Below are positions 1 through 7,947 of a stretch of 37,831 nucleotides of DNA, one piece after another (within the stretch, counting starts at the first letter, position 1; the number at the start of each line of letters is the position of its first letter). The notes under the pieces are model-generated. The model saw only the letters and a list, made by a program, of their open reading frames with translations. It had not been told where the DNA came from and ran no database searches. The position numbers and the translations under genes are program-made. The stretch covers positions 1 through 37,831 of the forward strand of contig CALDYY010000100.1 of NCBI GenBank assembly GCA_937944245.1, written 5' to 3'. The DNA comes from an uncultured Saprospiraceae bacterium (GTDB taxonomy: Bacteria > Bacteroidota > Bacteroidia > Chitinophagales > Saprospiraceae).

Positions 1-1
1 C

Positions 2-139
2 CGAAACTACTGTATTGAAAGCGGTTTTAAAGCCTGTTCGTTGCGAACCCTTGCAGATAGGTTAAGAAATTCAGGCTACCAAACGGAGCGTAAAAATTAT
101 GGAACAATAGTTAATGCAGAAAAAAAAGTTTTTTTTTAA
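2..139 (+). CDS. C-terminal end of an unidentified protein, cut by window edge
   Basis: An open frame runs in from the left edge and stops at a TAA at 137-139, giving the last 45 residues of a protein. The tail contains the segment LRTLADRLRNSGYQTERK, basic and probably helical, and ends VNAEKKVFF. I do not recognise the family. Its position just ahead of a DUF6371-type gene suggests it belongs to the same accessory element, where replication or regulatory proteins are common, but that is inference. The last codons run through the first A/T tract of the repeat described separately, so the gene end and the repeat overlap. The start is outside the window. Confidence 0.45.
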   Translation, partial: RNYCIESGFKACSLRTLADRLRNSGYQTERKNYGTIVNAEKKVFF

Positions 140-270
140 ACTACACTTGCTACACTTGCTACACGATTGAATGTAGATAATGTAGTCAATGCAGAAAAAA
201 AAAGTTTTTTTAGAACTACACTTGCTACACTATCTACACTAAACCGTGAAGCAAGTGAAGCAAGTGAAGC
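113..270 (+). repeat. Duplicated A/T tract plus CTACACTTG iterations upstream of the DUF6371 gene
   Basis: Two 43-bp near copies lie at 113-155 and 188-230. Each consists of AATGCAG, a run of A, GT followed by a run of T, then a CTACACTTGCTACAC block. In the first copy the CTACACTTG unit is immediately iterated (141-164). Between the copies GTAGATAATGTAG (172-184) is an inverted relative of the CTACACTATCTACAC at 226-240. From 247 the strand carries TGAAGCAAG iterations, which are the reverse complement of CTACACTTG with one mismatch per unit, so 141-159 and 251-269 could pair over a distance. The pattern resembles iterons or a regulatory array, but no function is shown. Confidence 0.6.
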
Positions 271-296
271 ACGAAAAAAAAAATATTTTTAGCGAA

Positions 297-1736
297 ATGA
301 GTACAGAACACCGATACACTTTAGAAAAAGGCAGTAAAAAGCACCATTGCCCCGACTGTAATAAAAAGACCTTTGTACGGTACATTGATACAGAAACAGG
401 CGACTATTTGCCCGAACAGTACGGACGTTGCGACCGTGAAAATAAATGTTCGTACCACCTCAACCCGTATTTGGACGGTTACGCAAAAGCAGTTTGGGAA
501 CAGGAACAGGGCAACCGTTCGGAATTACCGAACAACTGGAAGCCAAAGCGAAAAAAGGCAATACCACAGCCCCAACCTGAACCCGTATTTTTTGACTTTG
601 ATACATTCAAACAAACATTACAGCCCGAACGCTACGAAAAGAACACGTTTATACAGAACCTATTTTACAGGGTGCAATTTCCCTTTGAAGTTTCAGACTT
701 TACAAAGGTTATTCAGTTGTACCGATTGGGGACGGTTGCAAATGGTTACAGAGCAGGGGCAAATACTTTTCCTTTTATTGATATAAAGGGTAATGTAAGA
801 GCCATTCAGGTAAAACAGTTTGACGAACAGAACCACACCACAGGCACGGACTTTTTACACTCAATAATTGAAAAGCACTACACCCGAAACAATAAGCCGT
901 TGCCTGAATGGTTGGAAGCATACACGAAGCAGGATAAACGAATTACTTGTTTATTTGGCGAACACCTATTAAGCAAGTACCACAGCAACCCCGTTGCATT
1001 AGTTGAAGCCCCAAAAACAGCCGTTTACGGGACGTTGTATTTTGGTTTGCCCGAAACAAATGAAAGCCTTATTTGGTTGGCAGTTTACAACAAAAGCAGC
1101 TTTTCATTTGACAAGCTGAAAGTATTGCAGGGGCGTTTTGTGTATGTATTTCCCGACCTTTCAAAAGACGGTAACACCTTCAAAGAATGGGAAACCAAAG
1201 CCAAAGAATACGAAAGCCGTTTACACGGAACACGTTTTATATTTTCGGACTTACTGGAGCAGTTAGCACCCGAACGGGACAAAAGCGAAGGCAACGACCT
1301 TGCAGACTATTTAATAAAACAGGATTGGCGACTATTCAGGAAACGGAACATTCAGGAACAACCACCACAGCCCGAACCTGAAAAAGTTACTAAAGTTACT
1401 AAAGTTACCCCCCAACAAAACATTTTATTTTCACACGTTGCACCATTACCAAAAGTTGAGGTATTCGAAACTGAACGAATTGAACGCCTTATAAAGGAAC
1501 AGCCCCAAAACTGGAGCAATGATATTGCAGAACTTGAAAACTACTTTGCAAGTATTGAACTACCAACCCAACCCGTAAAGCTGAACAGGTGCAGCACAAT
1601 TACGGATTGTTCTAAATTCATTAAAAGCCATATTGAAGTAGTGAAAGCGAACAACGGTAAAAGAACTTTTTTACCTTACCTTGATAGGTTACACGAACTA
1701 AGAAAATATTTAAAATTATCAAGTATTTCAGTTTAG
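297..1736 (+). CDS. DUF6371-type primase-like protein of Bacteroidota accessory elements
   Basis: The 479-residue product has an N-terminal zinc-ribbon-like cluster (C18, C21, C45, C51 from the chosen start; motif HHCPDCNKKTF). A toprim-like middle follows: an acidic VALVEAPKTAV segment and, about 50 residues later, VYVFPDLSKDG. This order resembles primase/toprim proteins, and I assign it to the DUF6371 family seen in Bacteroidota mobile elements. A role in element replication is inference. I chose ATG 297 because the zinc ribbon begins just after it; an in-frame GTG at 246 would add 17 residues made from the DNA repeat (KQVKQVK). A second low-complexity stretch, KVTKVTKVT, lies near residue 380. 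Proline codons are often CCC, unlike the CCT/CCA preference of its neighbours, which suggests transfer. Confidence 0.7.
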   Translation: MSTEHRYTLEKGSKKHHCPDCNKKTFVRYIDTETGDYLPEQYGRCDRENKCSYHLNPYLDGYAKAVWEQEQGNRSELPNNWKPKRKKAIPQPQPEPVFFDFDTFKQTLQPERYEKNTFIQNLFYRVQFPFEVSDFTKVIQLYRLGTVANGYRAGANTFPFIDIKGNVRAIQVKQFDEQNHTTGTDFLHSIIEKHYTRNNKPLPEWLEAYTKQDKRITCLFGEHLLSKYHSNPVALVEAPKTAVYGTLYFGLPETNESLIWLAVYNKSSFSFDKLKVLQGRFVYVFPDLSKDGNTFKEWETKAKEYESRLHGTRFIFSDLLEQLAPERDKSEGNDLADYLIKQDWRLFRKRNIQEQPPQPEPEKVTKVTKVTPQQNILFSHVAPLPKVEVFETERIERLIKEQPQNWSNDIAELENYFASIELPTQPVKLNRCSTITDCSKFIKSHIEVVKANNGKRTFLPYLDRLHELRKYLKLSSISV

Positions 1737-1829
1737 TCAAACATTAAAATTACCTTTACGGAGTAATAAAGACTATTTTGCACCTTATTTGTACCTTTTA
1801 TTTATAACTAACTGATTTACAAAGATAAT

Positions 1830-1837
1830 TATATTTG
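1830..1837 (+). promoter_or_regulatory. Candidate Bacteroidota -7 promoter element (TATATTTG)
   Basis: TATATTTG fits the TAnnTTTG consensus of Bacteroidota housekeeping promoters and lies 41 bases ahead of the ATG at 1879. No clear TTG/TTTG -33 element sits at the expected 17-23 base spacing, so this is only a candidate. Confidence 0.4.
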
Positions 1838-1878
1838 TCTGTTAAATATTGAATAAGTTTACGAACCACAACAATCAT

Positions 1879-2811
1879 ATGAGTCAGCAAATTACTAATA
1901 CTGTACTGATGGTGCGCCCTGCCAATTTTGGATTTAATCCGCAAACTGCTGAAAGCAATGCTTTTCAAAACAATAGCACCGATTTAAGTCCTGAACAAAT
2001 TCAGATTTTAGCTACGCAAGAATTTGACCAGTTTGTGCAAAGACTTCGGCAAGAAGATATTCGCGTCATTGTTGTGCAAGATTCTACAACGCCTAAAAAA
2101 TATGATGCCATTTTCCCTAACAACTGGATAACAACTCACGAGGATGGCACAATTATCACCTATCCAATGGCTGCCCCTATGCGACGCTTAGAGCGTAGAG
2201 AAGAAATCATCACCGCGTTGGGTAGTGAATTTCAAACCACAAAACGCATTAGGCTAGAACATTACGAAAACGAAGGAAAAATACTCGAAGGTACAGGCAG
2301 CATGATCCTCGACCGACCAAATAAAATTGTGTATGCTTGCCAAAGCGACCGAACTAACGAGCAGGTACTAGAGGAATTTTGTACAACATTAGACTACAAG
2401 AAAGTATTTTTTCATGCAGTGGATGCCAACGAACATCCTATTTATCACACTAACGTGATGATGGCACTCGGCGAAACCTTTGCCATCATTTGTTTAGAGG
2501 CGGTAAAAGACGGAGAAGAATGGGCAAATTTACACAAAACGCTTACGGAAACAGGCAAAGAAATTATAGAAATTAGCTTTGAACAAATGGCAAGTTTTGC
2601 CGGCAACATGTTGCAAGTGAAAAACAAGTGGGGAGATAGCTACCTAGTTATGTCAGAACAGGCTTACCGCGCATTAAAAGATAAGCAAATTGAGCGCATT
2701 AAGGCACATACGCTTCCTCTTTACAGTCCACTTTACATTATTGAGCAGTTTGGTGGCGGGAGTGCACGATGTATGATGGCTGAAATATTTTTACCTAAAG
2801 CAAAAAATTAG
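1879..2811 (+). CDS. ctlX: CtlX-like citrulline/amidinotransferase-family hydrolase
   Basis: The 310-residue protein belongs to the guanidino-group-modifying superfamily (arginine deiminase, DDAH, amidinotransferases) and most resembles the citrulline utilisation hydrolase CtlX. Visible landmarks are the N-terminal MVRPANFGFNPQTAESN, the substrate-side FPNNWITTHEDG (79-90), acidic LEGTGSMILDR (136-146), the catalytic-type histidine H190 in IYHTNVMM, and the nucleophile-type C298 in GGGSARCMMAE. All elements of the fold are present and the length is normal. ATG 1879 is preferred over a TTG at 1849, which would add an unusual ten residues. The gene stands alone, with a convergent gene downstream. 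Other superfamily members (DDAH-like) cannot be excluded from sequence alone. Confidence 0.82.
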   Translation: MSQQITNTVLMVRPANFGFNPQTAESNAFQNNSTDLSPEQIQILATQEFDQFVQRLRQEDIRVIVVQDSTTPKKYDAIFPNNWITTHEDGTIITYPMAAPMRRLERREEIITALGSEFQTTKRIRLEHYENEGKILEGTGSMILDRPNKIVYACQSDRTNEQVLEEFCTTLDYKKVFFHAVDANEHPIYHTNVMMALGETFAIICLEAVKDGEEWANLHKTLTETGKEIIEISFEQMASFAGNMLQVKNKWGDSYLVMSEQAYRALKDKQIERIKAHTLPLYSPLYIIEQFGGGSARCMMAEIFLPKAKN

Positions 2812-2865
2812 TGCCTAATAGTTTCTCAAGAAACGATTGAGTACCAATGCGCAAAAAGTTCTTTT

Positions 2866-3288
2866 TCACAACTTATTGGCATGGCGAGCAATAAGTTGCC
2901 ATTGTTTTTTGTGCTTAGTCCATACTTCGGTAACCAATAAATTGGATTCCTGTGTTGCGCTATTATTTAGGGATTTATAGTGCAATTTACCTACCAAAAT
3001 AGCCATGTTTTTTTGTGAACGCACCTCAATATCAGTAAAATCATAGAGTTGTAGCAATATGCTAGGGTTGCTAACTGTATTGACTAGGTCTTGCTTTTGA
3101 TCTATCTTGCCGTTACTGTGAATGAAGCGCAAATCAGCATGTAGCACTTTTTTCAGGCTACTGGTATCTTTTGCCAGCATAAATTGATTTTTCTGTAAGC
3201 TAGCTGTTGTTGCAGGATGTATGTTGCTTTGAGAAAAGGTACTAGAAACAGTAGCCGTAAATAACAGTATTATTAAAATGTATTTCAT
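2866..3288 (-). CDS. Secreted NTF2-like / DUF4440 family protein
   Basis: The 140-residue product starts MKYILIILLFTATVSSTFSQ, a standard signal peptide with cleavage probably after the Ser-Gln region, so it should be exported. The rest has the small alpha+beta pattern of SnoaL-like/DUF4440 proteins: an N-terminal helix (KDTSSLKKVLHADLRFIHSNG), the asparagine/glycine-rich turn, then strands ending TEVWTKHKKQWQLIARHANKL, where V-W-x4-W-x-[LI]-x-x is typical of the family's last strands. The family includes enzymes and binding proteins, so the substrate cannot be given. ATG 3288 is chosen because the signal peptide begins there; an upstream ATG would add 13 residues before it. It converges on the CtlX-like gene. 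Confidence 0.65.
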   Translation of the reverse strand: MKYILIILLFTATVSSTFSQSNIHPATTASLQKNQFMLAKDTSSLKKVLHADLRFIHSNGKIDQKQDLVNTVSNPSILLQLYDFTDIEVRSQKNMAILVGKLHYKSLNNSATQESNLLVTEVWTKHKKQWQLIARHANKL

Positions 3289-3455
3289 TAGTGTTTGTTT
3301 TTCGTTTTCAAAAAGCATAATCCACAAAGCTAATCATTTCAAGTATTTTATAGCTCGTTTTTAGCTAATTCACCTTAGGTTTATTTTCCTTTCTCTTGAC
3401 TTATTTCCCTAAGAATTGCCTATTCTTCAAGAAAAGCCTAACTTACCGACGTTAA

Positions 3456-3470
3456 TTAACCAATGGTTAA
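3456..3470. promoter_or_regulatory. 15-bp palindrome upstream of the beta-CASP MBL gene
   Basis: TTAACCAATGGTTAA is a perfect inverted repeat (7-bp arms around one base) centred 41 bases ahead of the ATG at 3504 and in the gap between divergent genes. Its position and symmetry suit a dimeric regulator, but no regulator is identified. Confidence 0.3.
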
Positions 3471-3503
3471 AACTCAAACAATAAGTAAAATTATCCTACT
3501 GTT

Positions 3504-4913
3504 ATGAAAATAAAATTTTGTGGAGCAGCAAGAGAAGTTACTGGAAGTTCGCATTTAATCACTTTAGAAGATGGCTTCCAAATCTTGCTAGATTGTGGGC
3601 TTTACCAAGGGCGAAACAAAGAAATGGAGGATTTCAATAGCAGTTGGTTGTTCGACCCCAAATCGCTGGACGTGGTTATTCTTTCGCATGGGCACATTGA
3701 CCATACAGGGCGTTTACCTAAACTTTACAAGGATGGATTTAAAGGTCCGATATACACCACTCACGCCACGCGAAGCCTTTGCTCCATTATGCTTTTAGAT
3801 AGTGCAATGATTCAAAATAAAGATGTAGAGTACATCAATAAAAGAAGAATTAAAAAACATAGCGAAGAAGAGCTTATCCTCAAAGAACCGCTATATAGTT
3901 TGGAAGATGCGGAAGAAGTGATGAATCAGTTTATAAGTGTCAGCTATGAAAAATGGATACAAATACACCCTAAAGTTAGGATTTTCTTTAGAGATGCTGG
4001 ACATATACTGGGCAGTGCTAGTATAGCATTAGAAATTCAAGAAGGCAGTAGGCTTATCCGCTTTGGATTCACAGGCGATATTGGTCGTCCTAATCGCCCC
4101 ATTTTAAGAGACCCTACTCCTATGGAAGCAATGGATTTCCTCATTTGTGAATCCACTTATGGACATAAAGAACACGAAATGCGCAGCACCGAAATCGAGC
4201 ATTTCTTGGACATCATCAAAACCACTTGTGTTGAGCAGAAGGGCAAACTACTCATCCCTGCATTTAGTATTGGAAGGACGCAAGAAATTGTACATCTACT
4301 CGACCAGTTAGAAAATGAAAAGCTGTTGCCTAAAATTCCAGTTTACGTAGATAGCCCATTGGCGGTCAACGCAACAGCTATTTACAATGCTCATCCCGAA
4401 TGCTACGACAAAGCCATGAGGGATTACTTAGCAACGGATAATAACCCTTTCGGATTCAATACATTGCATTACAACAAAGACCTAGAAGTATCAAAGTCAT
4501 TGAACACTACTAATGAATCTTGCATCATCATCAGTGCTTCAGGCATGATGAATGCAGGAAGAGTAAAACACCATTTGTACCATAGCATTGGCGACCCAAA
4601 AAACACTTTATTAATTGTGGGTTATTGTTCGCCAGAAACACCGGGAGGAAAATTGCGCGAGGGTGCAACACAAATTAAACTTTTCGGAGAGGAAAAAACC
4701 GTTAAAATGAGGGTGGAAATAATGGATTCTTTTTCTGCTCATGCGGACAGAACAGAGATGCTTGACTTTCTTCGTCCACATCGAGCGTCTTTGCAAAAAA
4801 TGTTTTTGGTGCATGGCACTCACGACCGACAAGTATTATTCAAAGATTATTTAGCGCAATTTGGGTTCGGTAACGTAGAAATTCCTATTTTAGGTGAAGA
4901 ATTTACAATCTAG
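3504..4913 (+). CDS. MBL-fold, beta-CASP RNA-metabolising hydrolase
   Basis: The 469-residue protein carries the full set of metallo-beta-lactamase motifs of the CPSF/Ysh1-like branch: SHGHIDHTG (H62, H64, D66, H67) for zinc binding, HILGSAS, and FTGDIGR. The inserted beta-CASP domain includes IPAFSIGRTQEIVHLLDQL, DSPLAV and ISASGMMNAGR. The C-terminal Zn-dependent metallohydrolase RNA-specificity domain has DSFSAHADR and VHGTHDR. Such proteins are usually exo- or endonucleases acting on RNA in the cytoplasm; bacterial stand-alone members like this are mostly uncharacterised. There is no signal peptide. The ATG at 3504 gives the exact MKIKFCGAAREVTGS start seen in the family. The amidase gene follows after 64 bases and may share its transcript. 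Confidence 0.88.
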   Translation: MKIKFCGAAREVTGSSHLITLEDGFQILLDCGLYQGRNKEMEDFNSSWLFDPKSLDVVILSHGHIDHTGRLPKLYKDGFKGPIYTTHATRSLCSIMLLDSAMIQNKDVEYINKRRIKKHSEEELILKEPLYSLEDAEEVMNQFISVSYEKWIQIHPKVRIFFRDAGHILGSASIALEIQEGSRLIRFGFTGDIGRPNRPILRDPTPMEAMDFLICESTYGHKEHEMRSTEIEHFLDIIKTTCVEQKGKLLIPAFSIGRTQEIVHLLDQLENEKLLPKIPVYVDSPLAVNATAIYNAHPECYDKAMRDYLATDNNPFGFNTLHYNKDLEVSKSLNTTNESCIIISASGMMNAGRVKHHLYHSIGDPKNTLLIVGYCSPETPGGKLREGATQIKLFGEEKTVKMRVEIMDSFSAHADRTEMLDFLRPHRASLQKMFLVHGTHDRQVLFKDYLAQFGFGNVEIPILGEEFTI

Positions 4914-4977
4914 GTTTGATTATAAATGTTATTACAAATCAAACTCATTTTTAACGGATTATCAAAAAATACACACT

Positions 4978-6339
4978 ATGAAAAGTGGCATAACAATTTT
5001 GTTTTTTCTTGTTATTGCGTTCATGCTTCATGCGCAGCACACGCAAGGCGTTAAAATACCCATCATAGAACCAGACCAAATTGCAAAGATTGATGTAGAA
5101 AAAGCAGAAGATAACTTTATATTGTATTCCCAAGCCTTAGATATTCCGTTAGAAAATCCTAGTCCATTCATTTCTTACTCCGTAGCAATGTTTGCAGAGA
5201 AGGATATTGATGCACTAGAAAAAAATACCACTTTATGGATTCGTTTCTCTGAAAATGGTGAGACTTGGGGCGATTGGAACATCGTGGAACGAGAAAGTCA
5301 TGCCGAAACTGAAGATACTTTTTGGTACAGCACCGTAATGTTCACGGATAAATCCATGCGATTTTTTCAGTTCATGTACCAAAGGAAAGTAGAAGAAAAG
5401 GTAAGCCAAATCAAAGCAAATATTCATTTTTATAGCCCTGGCGACACACCGAAGCAAGGATTAGAAAGTGGCATAGAAAGTCGCTCTTGCAACTGCCAAT
5501 CGCCAGCACTCGTTAAACGCAGTGCTTGGTGTCCTAATGGTACATGCCCGGCGCAAAGTTTTCCAACCACAGATGTGATGTCGCATATCATCATCCACCA
5601 TTCTGCTGGCACGAATCAGTCAAATGACTGGGCAGCCATTATACGCGCCATTTGGAGCGGTCATGTCAACACTAACGGCTGGAGCGATATTGGCTACAAC
5701 TGGCTCATCACCCCCGACGGCACTTTTTTTGAAGGTAGGGGTCCAAGCGTTAGAGGTGCTCATTTTTGCGGCAGGAACGCAAGAGCAGAAGGCATTTGCA
5801 TGGTTGGTACTTATATGACGCAAACACCCACAGAAGTTTCGCTAAATACGTTGACCCAATTCTTAGCTTGGCGCAGTTGCGAGTTGGACATCAACCCTAT
5901 GGATAAAGCGTTTCACGCCTCATCAGGATTAAACTTATTGAGGGTTTCAGGGCATAGAGATGGCTGCGCAACCAGTTGTCCGGGCGATGCGTTTTACCCA
6001 ACTTTTGACCAAGTACGCAAAAATGCAGTGCGCTACTCCGATGAAAATTGTAGTATCGCTACAAGCACAAAAGACATCGAAAACAATACCTTTAGCTTAA
6101 CAACTTCCCCAAATCCTTTTCAACAAAGTATTGATGTGGTATTCAACAGTGCCTCAATAGGGAAAGTCGAAATAGCAATGTGGGATATTACTGGAAAAAA
6201 AGTGTATCAAACGCAAATGCTAAAGGATACCATTACGCTACAACACAACATACAGTCAAGTAACTTAACAAGTGGTATTTACGTTTTAAGCATTATCAGC
6301 GAAGTAGGTATTGTGCATCAAAAACTGGTCAAGGAGTGA
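4978..6339 (+). CDS. Secreted PGRP-type N-acetylmuramoyl-L-alanine amidase with T9SS sorting domain
   Basis: The 453-residue protein begins with a signal peptide (MKSGITILFFLVIAFMLHAQ). Residues ~30-160 form an uncharacterised beta-rich region (TTLWIRFSENGETWGDW). The Amidase_2/PGRP domain (about 200-350) has the zinc ligands H207 (IIIHHSAG), H326 (SGHRDG) and C334 (TSCPG), plus Y240 and the peptidoglycan-binding GYNWLITPDGTFFEGRG, so it should cleave the bond between muramic acid and the stem peptide. Residues ~372-453 are a type A T9SS C-terminal domain (SPNPFQQ, GKVEIAMWDITGKKVY, LTSGIYVL), implying export across the outer membrane or attachment to it. Upstream in-frame ATGs would put the start inside the preceding gene, so ATG 4978 is chosen. 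Whether it acts on self or on competing cells is not shown. Confidence 0.9.
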   Translation: MKSGITILFFLVIAFMLHAQHTQGVKIPIIEPDQIAKIDVEKAEDNFILYSQALDIPLENPSPFISYSVAMFAEKDIDALEKNTTLWIRFSENGETWGDWNIVERESHAETEDTFWYSTVMFTDKSMRFFQFMYQRKVEEKVSQIKANIHFYSPGDTPKQGLESGIESRSCNCQSPALVKRSAWCPNGTCPAQSFPTTDVMSHIIIHHSAGTNQSNDWAAIIRAIWSGHVNTNGWSDIGYNWLITPDGTFFEGRGPSVRGAHFCGRNARAEGICMVGTYMTQTPTEVSLNTLTQFLAWRSCELDINPMDKAFHASSGLNLLRVSGHRDGCATSCPGDAFYPTFDQVRKNAVRYSDENCSIATSTKDIENNTFSLTTSPNPFQQSIDVVFNSASIGKVEIAMWDITGKKVYQTQMLKDTITLQHNIQSSNLTSGIYVLSIISEVGIVHQKLVKE

Positions 6340-6370
6340 TGTTTTTCTATCAAATCTTGTTTGTAGCCTT

Positions 6371-7222
6371 ATGAAAGTCATCAGCATAATGAATATGAAA
6401 GGCGGTGTAGGTAAGACCACCCTTGCAGTAAATATTAGCCACGTTTTGAATCAGGAATTTGGTCATCGCGTACTCACTATTGATATTGACCCTCAATTCA
6501 ATGCAACCCAAATAGTCTATAAACAAACCGATTGGGTGTATATTCTGCGAGAAGAAGTACATACTGCTCTAAGAATATTTTTAGACGAGGAGTTTGAATC
6601 CATAAGAATTGATGGGCAATGGGTACAACCCATACGATTTGAAGATATAGAGCCTAAGGCAGTTGAAAAAAATTGGCATTTTTTACCAGGCACTATCAAT
6701 TTATATAAAATTGAACTTAATTACTTTAAAATACTGAAATTCAAGCTCAAGGAATACATAGATTATCTCCGGAAAACCAAACGATACGATTTTGTTATCA
6801 TAGATACGCCGCCAACTCCATCTTCTTGGATGCGCAGTGCAATTATCGCCTCTGATTATTACTTGATGCCAGTAAAACCAGATGCGGTTTCTACGATGGG
6901 AATTTCGCTATTAATGAGAATTATTAGAGAACTAAAAGAACAAGAAAATGAATCCAATATTGAATTGTTAGGGATAGTGTTTAATATGTGTGAGAATTTA
7001 AAAGACCATCAGCAACAAATAGAATACCTAGCAAATCACAACCTTTTTAGTCAATACATTTTTGAGCATCAATTGAAAAAAAGAGCAGATATTTCTGCTA
7101 TCTCTCATAAGGAAACTTTGCTCACTGACCGCTTGATTTATACCAAAAGTAGCAAAGCAGCAAAAGAAGAAATCGTTGCTATTACAAAAGAACTAAAACA
7201 AAAATTACGTCATGTTAGATAA
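6371..7222 (+). CDS. ParA/Soj-family ATPase (orphan)
   Basis: The 283-residue protein has the deviant Walker A motif KGGVGKTT (10-17) with the signature lysine of the ParA/MinD family, the A' motif LTIDIDPQFNATQ, and the Walker B-like FVIIDTPP. It should form ATP-dependent dimers that bind the nucleoid or a membrane surface and position a cargo. An unusual insert of about 60 residues (from VHTALRIFLDEEF to WHFLPGTINLYKI) separates A' from Walker B. No ParB or centromere-like repeats are visible nearby, so the cargo is unlikely to be the chromosome. It overlaps the next gene by 11 bases, which strongly suggests a functional pair. ATG 6371 gives the family's standard start; the longer frame has a random-looking N-terminus. 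Confidence 0.85.
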   Translation: MKVISIMNMKGGVGKTTLAVNISHVLNQEFGHRVLTIDIDPQFNATQIVYKQTDWVYILREEVHTALRIFLDEEFESIRIDGQWVQPIRFEDIEPKAVEKNWHFLPGTINLYKIELNYFKILKFKLKEYIDYLRKTKRYDFVIIDTPPTPSSWMRSAIIASDYYLMPVKPDAVSTMGISLLMRIIRELKEQENESNIELLGIVFNMCENLKDHQQQIEYLANHNLFSQYIFEHQLKKRADISAISHKETLLTDRLIYTKSSKAAKEEIVAITKELKQKLRHVR

Positions 7223-7712
7223 AGAAAAAATAAGTGTACTAAGAGATGCAGCTTCCGTTATTGAACAGCTTGGATGGCTAGTTGCTGAACATCCTAAAGT
7301 TAACCTAAATGACTTGGGACGCGAATTGCGAAAGGCTGCAACGAATTTTGAGCCTATAACTTTGCCAGAAGATTTGGAAAGAAGTCAGCTCATTCAGATT
7401 TTGTATGGACAATTACACGCTTGGAAAAAAACGATGAGCAGAGGGTTCAAAGCCCCCATCGCTGAATTTGCAGAAAAGCAAGGCATTAACACTTTAAAAT
7501 CTGCTACGCTAAAGAAAAAGGAAGACCCCATCAGCATGATTATCGCTAATGCTTTTGATGAAAAAATATCGGTAGCCAAATTGAAAAATGCAGTGAATAA
7601 ACTCCAAGAAATGGGATTTGTGGTGCATATCGAAAAAGCAGCCCTCCCTGAAAAAATAAAGAAAAATAAAAATATCAGTGATGATCCTTTGGATATTTTG
7701 TTGAATGGATAA
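7212..7712 (+). CDS. Unknown small protein coupled to the ParA ATPase
   Basis: I do not recognise this 166-residue protein. It is predicted largely helical, with an acidic-to-mixed N-terminal half (EKISVLRDAASVIEQLGWLV), a middle containing LHAWKKTMSRGFKAPIAEFAEKQG, and a lysine-rich linker near the C-terminus (PEKIKKNKNISDDPLDILLNG). No signal peptide or membrane segment is present, so it should be cytoplasmic. Its start codon lies inside the end of the ParA gene (11-base overlap, different frame), the arrangement of co-translated partners. By analogy with ParA-type systems it could be the adaptor that stimulates the ATPase or links it to cargo; that is inference from position only. Confidence 0.65.
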   Translation: MLDKEKISVLRDAASVIEQLGWLVAEHPKVNLNDLGRELRKAATNFEPITLPEDLERSQLIQILYGQLHAWKKTMSRGFKAPIAEFAEKQGINTLKSATLKKKEDPISMIIANAFDEKISVAKLKNAVNKLQEMGFVVHIEKAALPEKIKKNKNISDDPLDILLNG

Positions 7713-7769
7713 TAGATATAGTAAAGGCTTAATGTTATATTTTTCCGATTGATGAATGACATAAACAAC

Positions 7770-7947
7770 ATGAAACAAACCATTTTAGGCGCAGGTGGGT
7801 CAATAGGTATTGAACTTTCCAAATAGTTGGCAGCATATACATCAGATATAAGATTGGTAAATAGAAATCCAAAAAAAGTAAATCCAATGGACATTTTATT
7901 TTCTGCCGACCTTACTAAAAAAGCAGATGTGTTTAGCGCAGTGGAAG
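7770..7947 (+). pseudogene. Truncated, nonsense-interrupted start of an NAD(P)-binding SDR/epimerase
   Basis: The frame from ATG 7770 (or 7752) reads MKQTILGAGGSIGIELSK, the dinucleotide-binding GxGGxIG motif of short-chain dehydrogenase/epimerase proteins. It then meets TAG at 7824-7826 where the family usually has a glutamine or similar (SK-stop-LAAY). The same frame continues family-like beyond the stop: IRLVNRNPKK, then LFSADLTKKADVFSAVEG, the usual second strand and helix. Homology ends near 7947, where a different frame carries the end of a SusC protein. Only about 60 of ~300 codons remain, so this is a dead remnant. A C-to-T change from CAG would explain the stop. Confidence 0.75.

Noticed and set aside
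246-296. GTG start for the DUF6371 protein
   Set aside because: The extra 17 residues are translated iterated DNA repeats, and ATG 297 directly precedes the conserved zinc ribbon.
2870-2897. Hairpin AACTTATTG/CAATAAGTT as a terminator
   Set aside because: It lies within the last codons of the minus-strand gene and has no clear T-run directly after it; I kept it out of the feature list.
7394-7894. 166-codon minus-strand frame across the ParA partner and the SDR remnant
   Set aside because: It is antisense to the ParA-coupled gene and spans the pseudogene; hydrophobic composition comes from reverse reading of lysine-rich codons.
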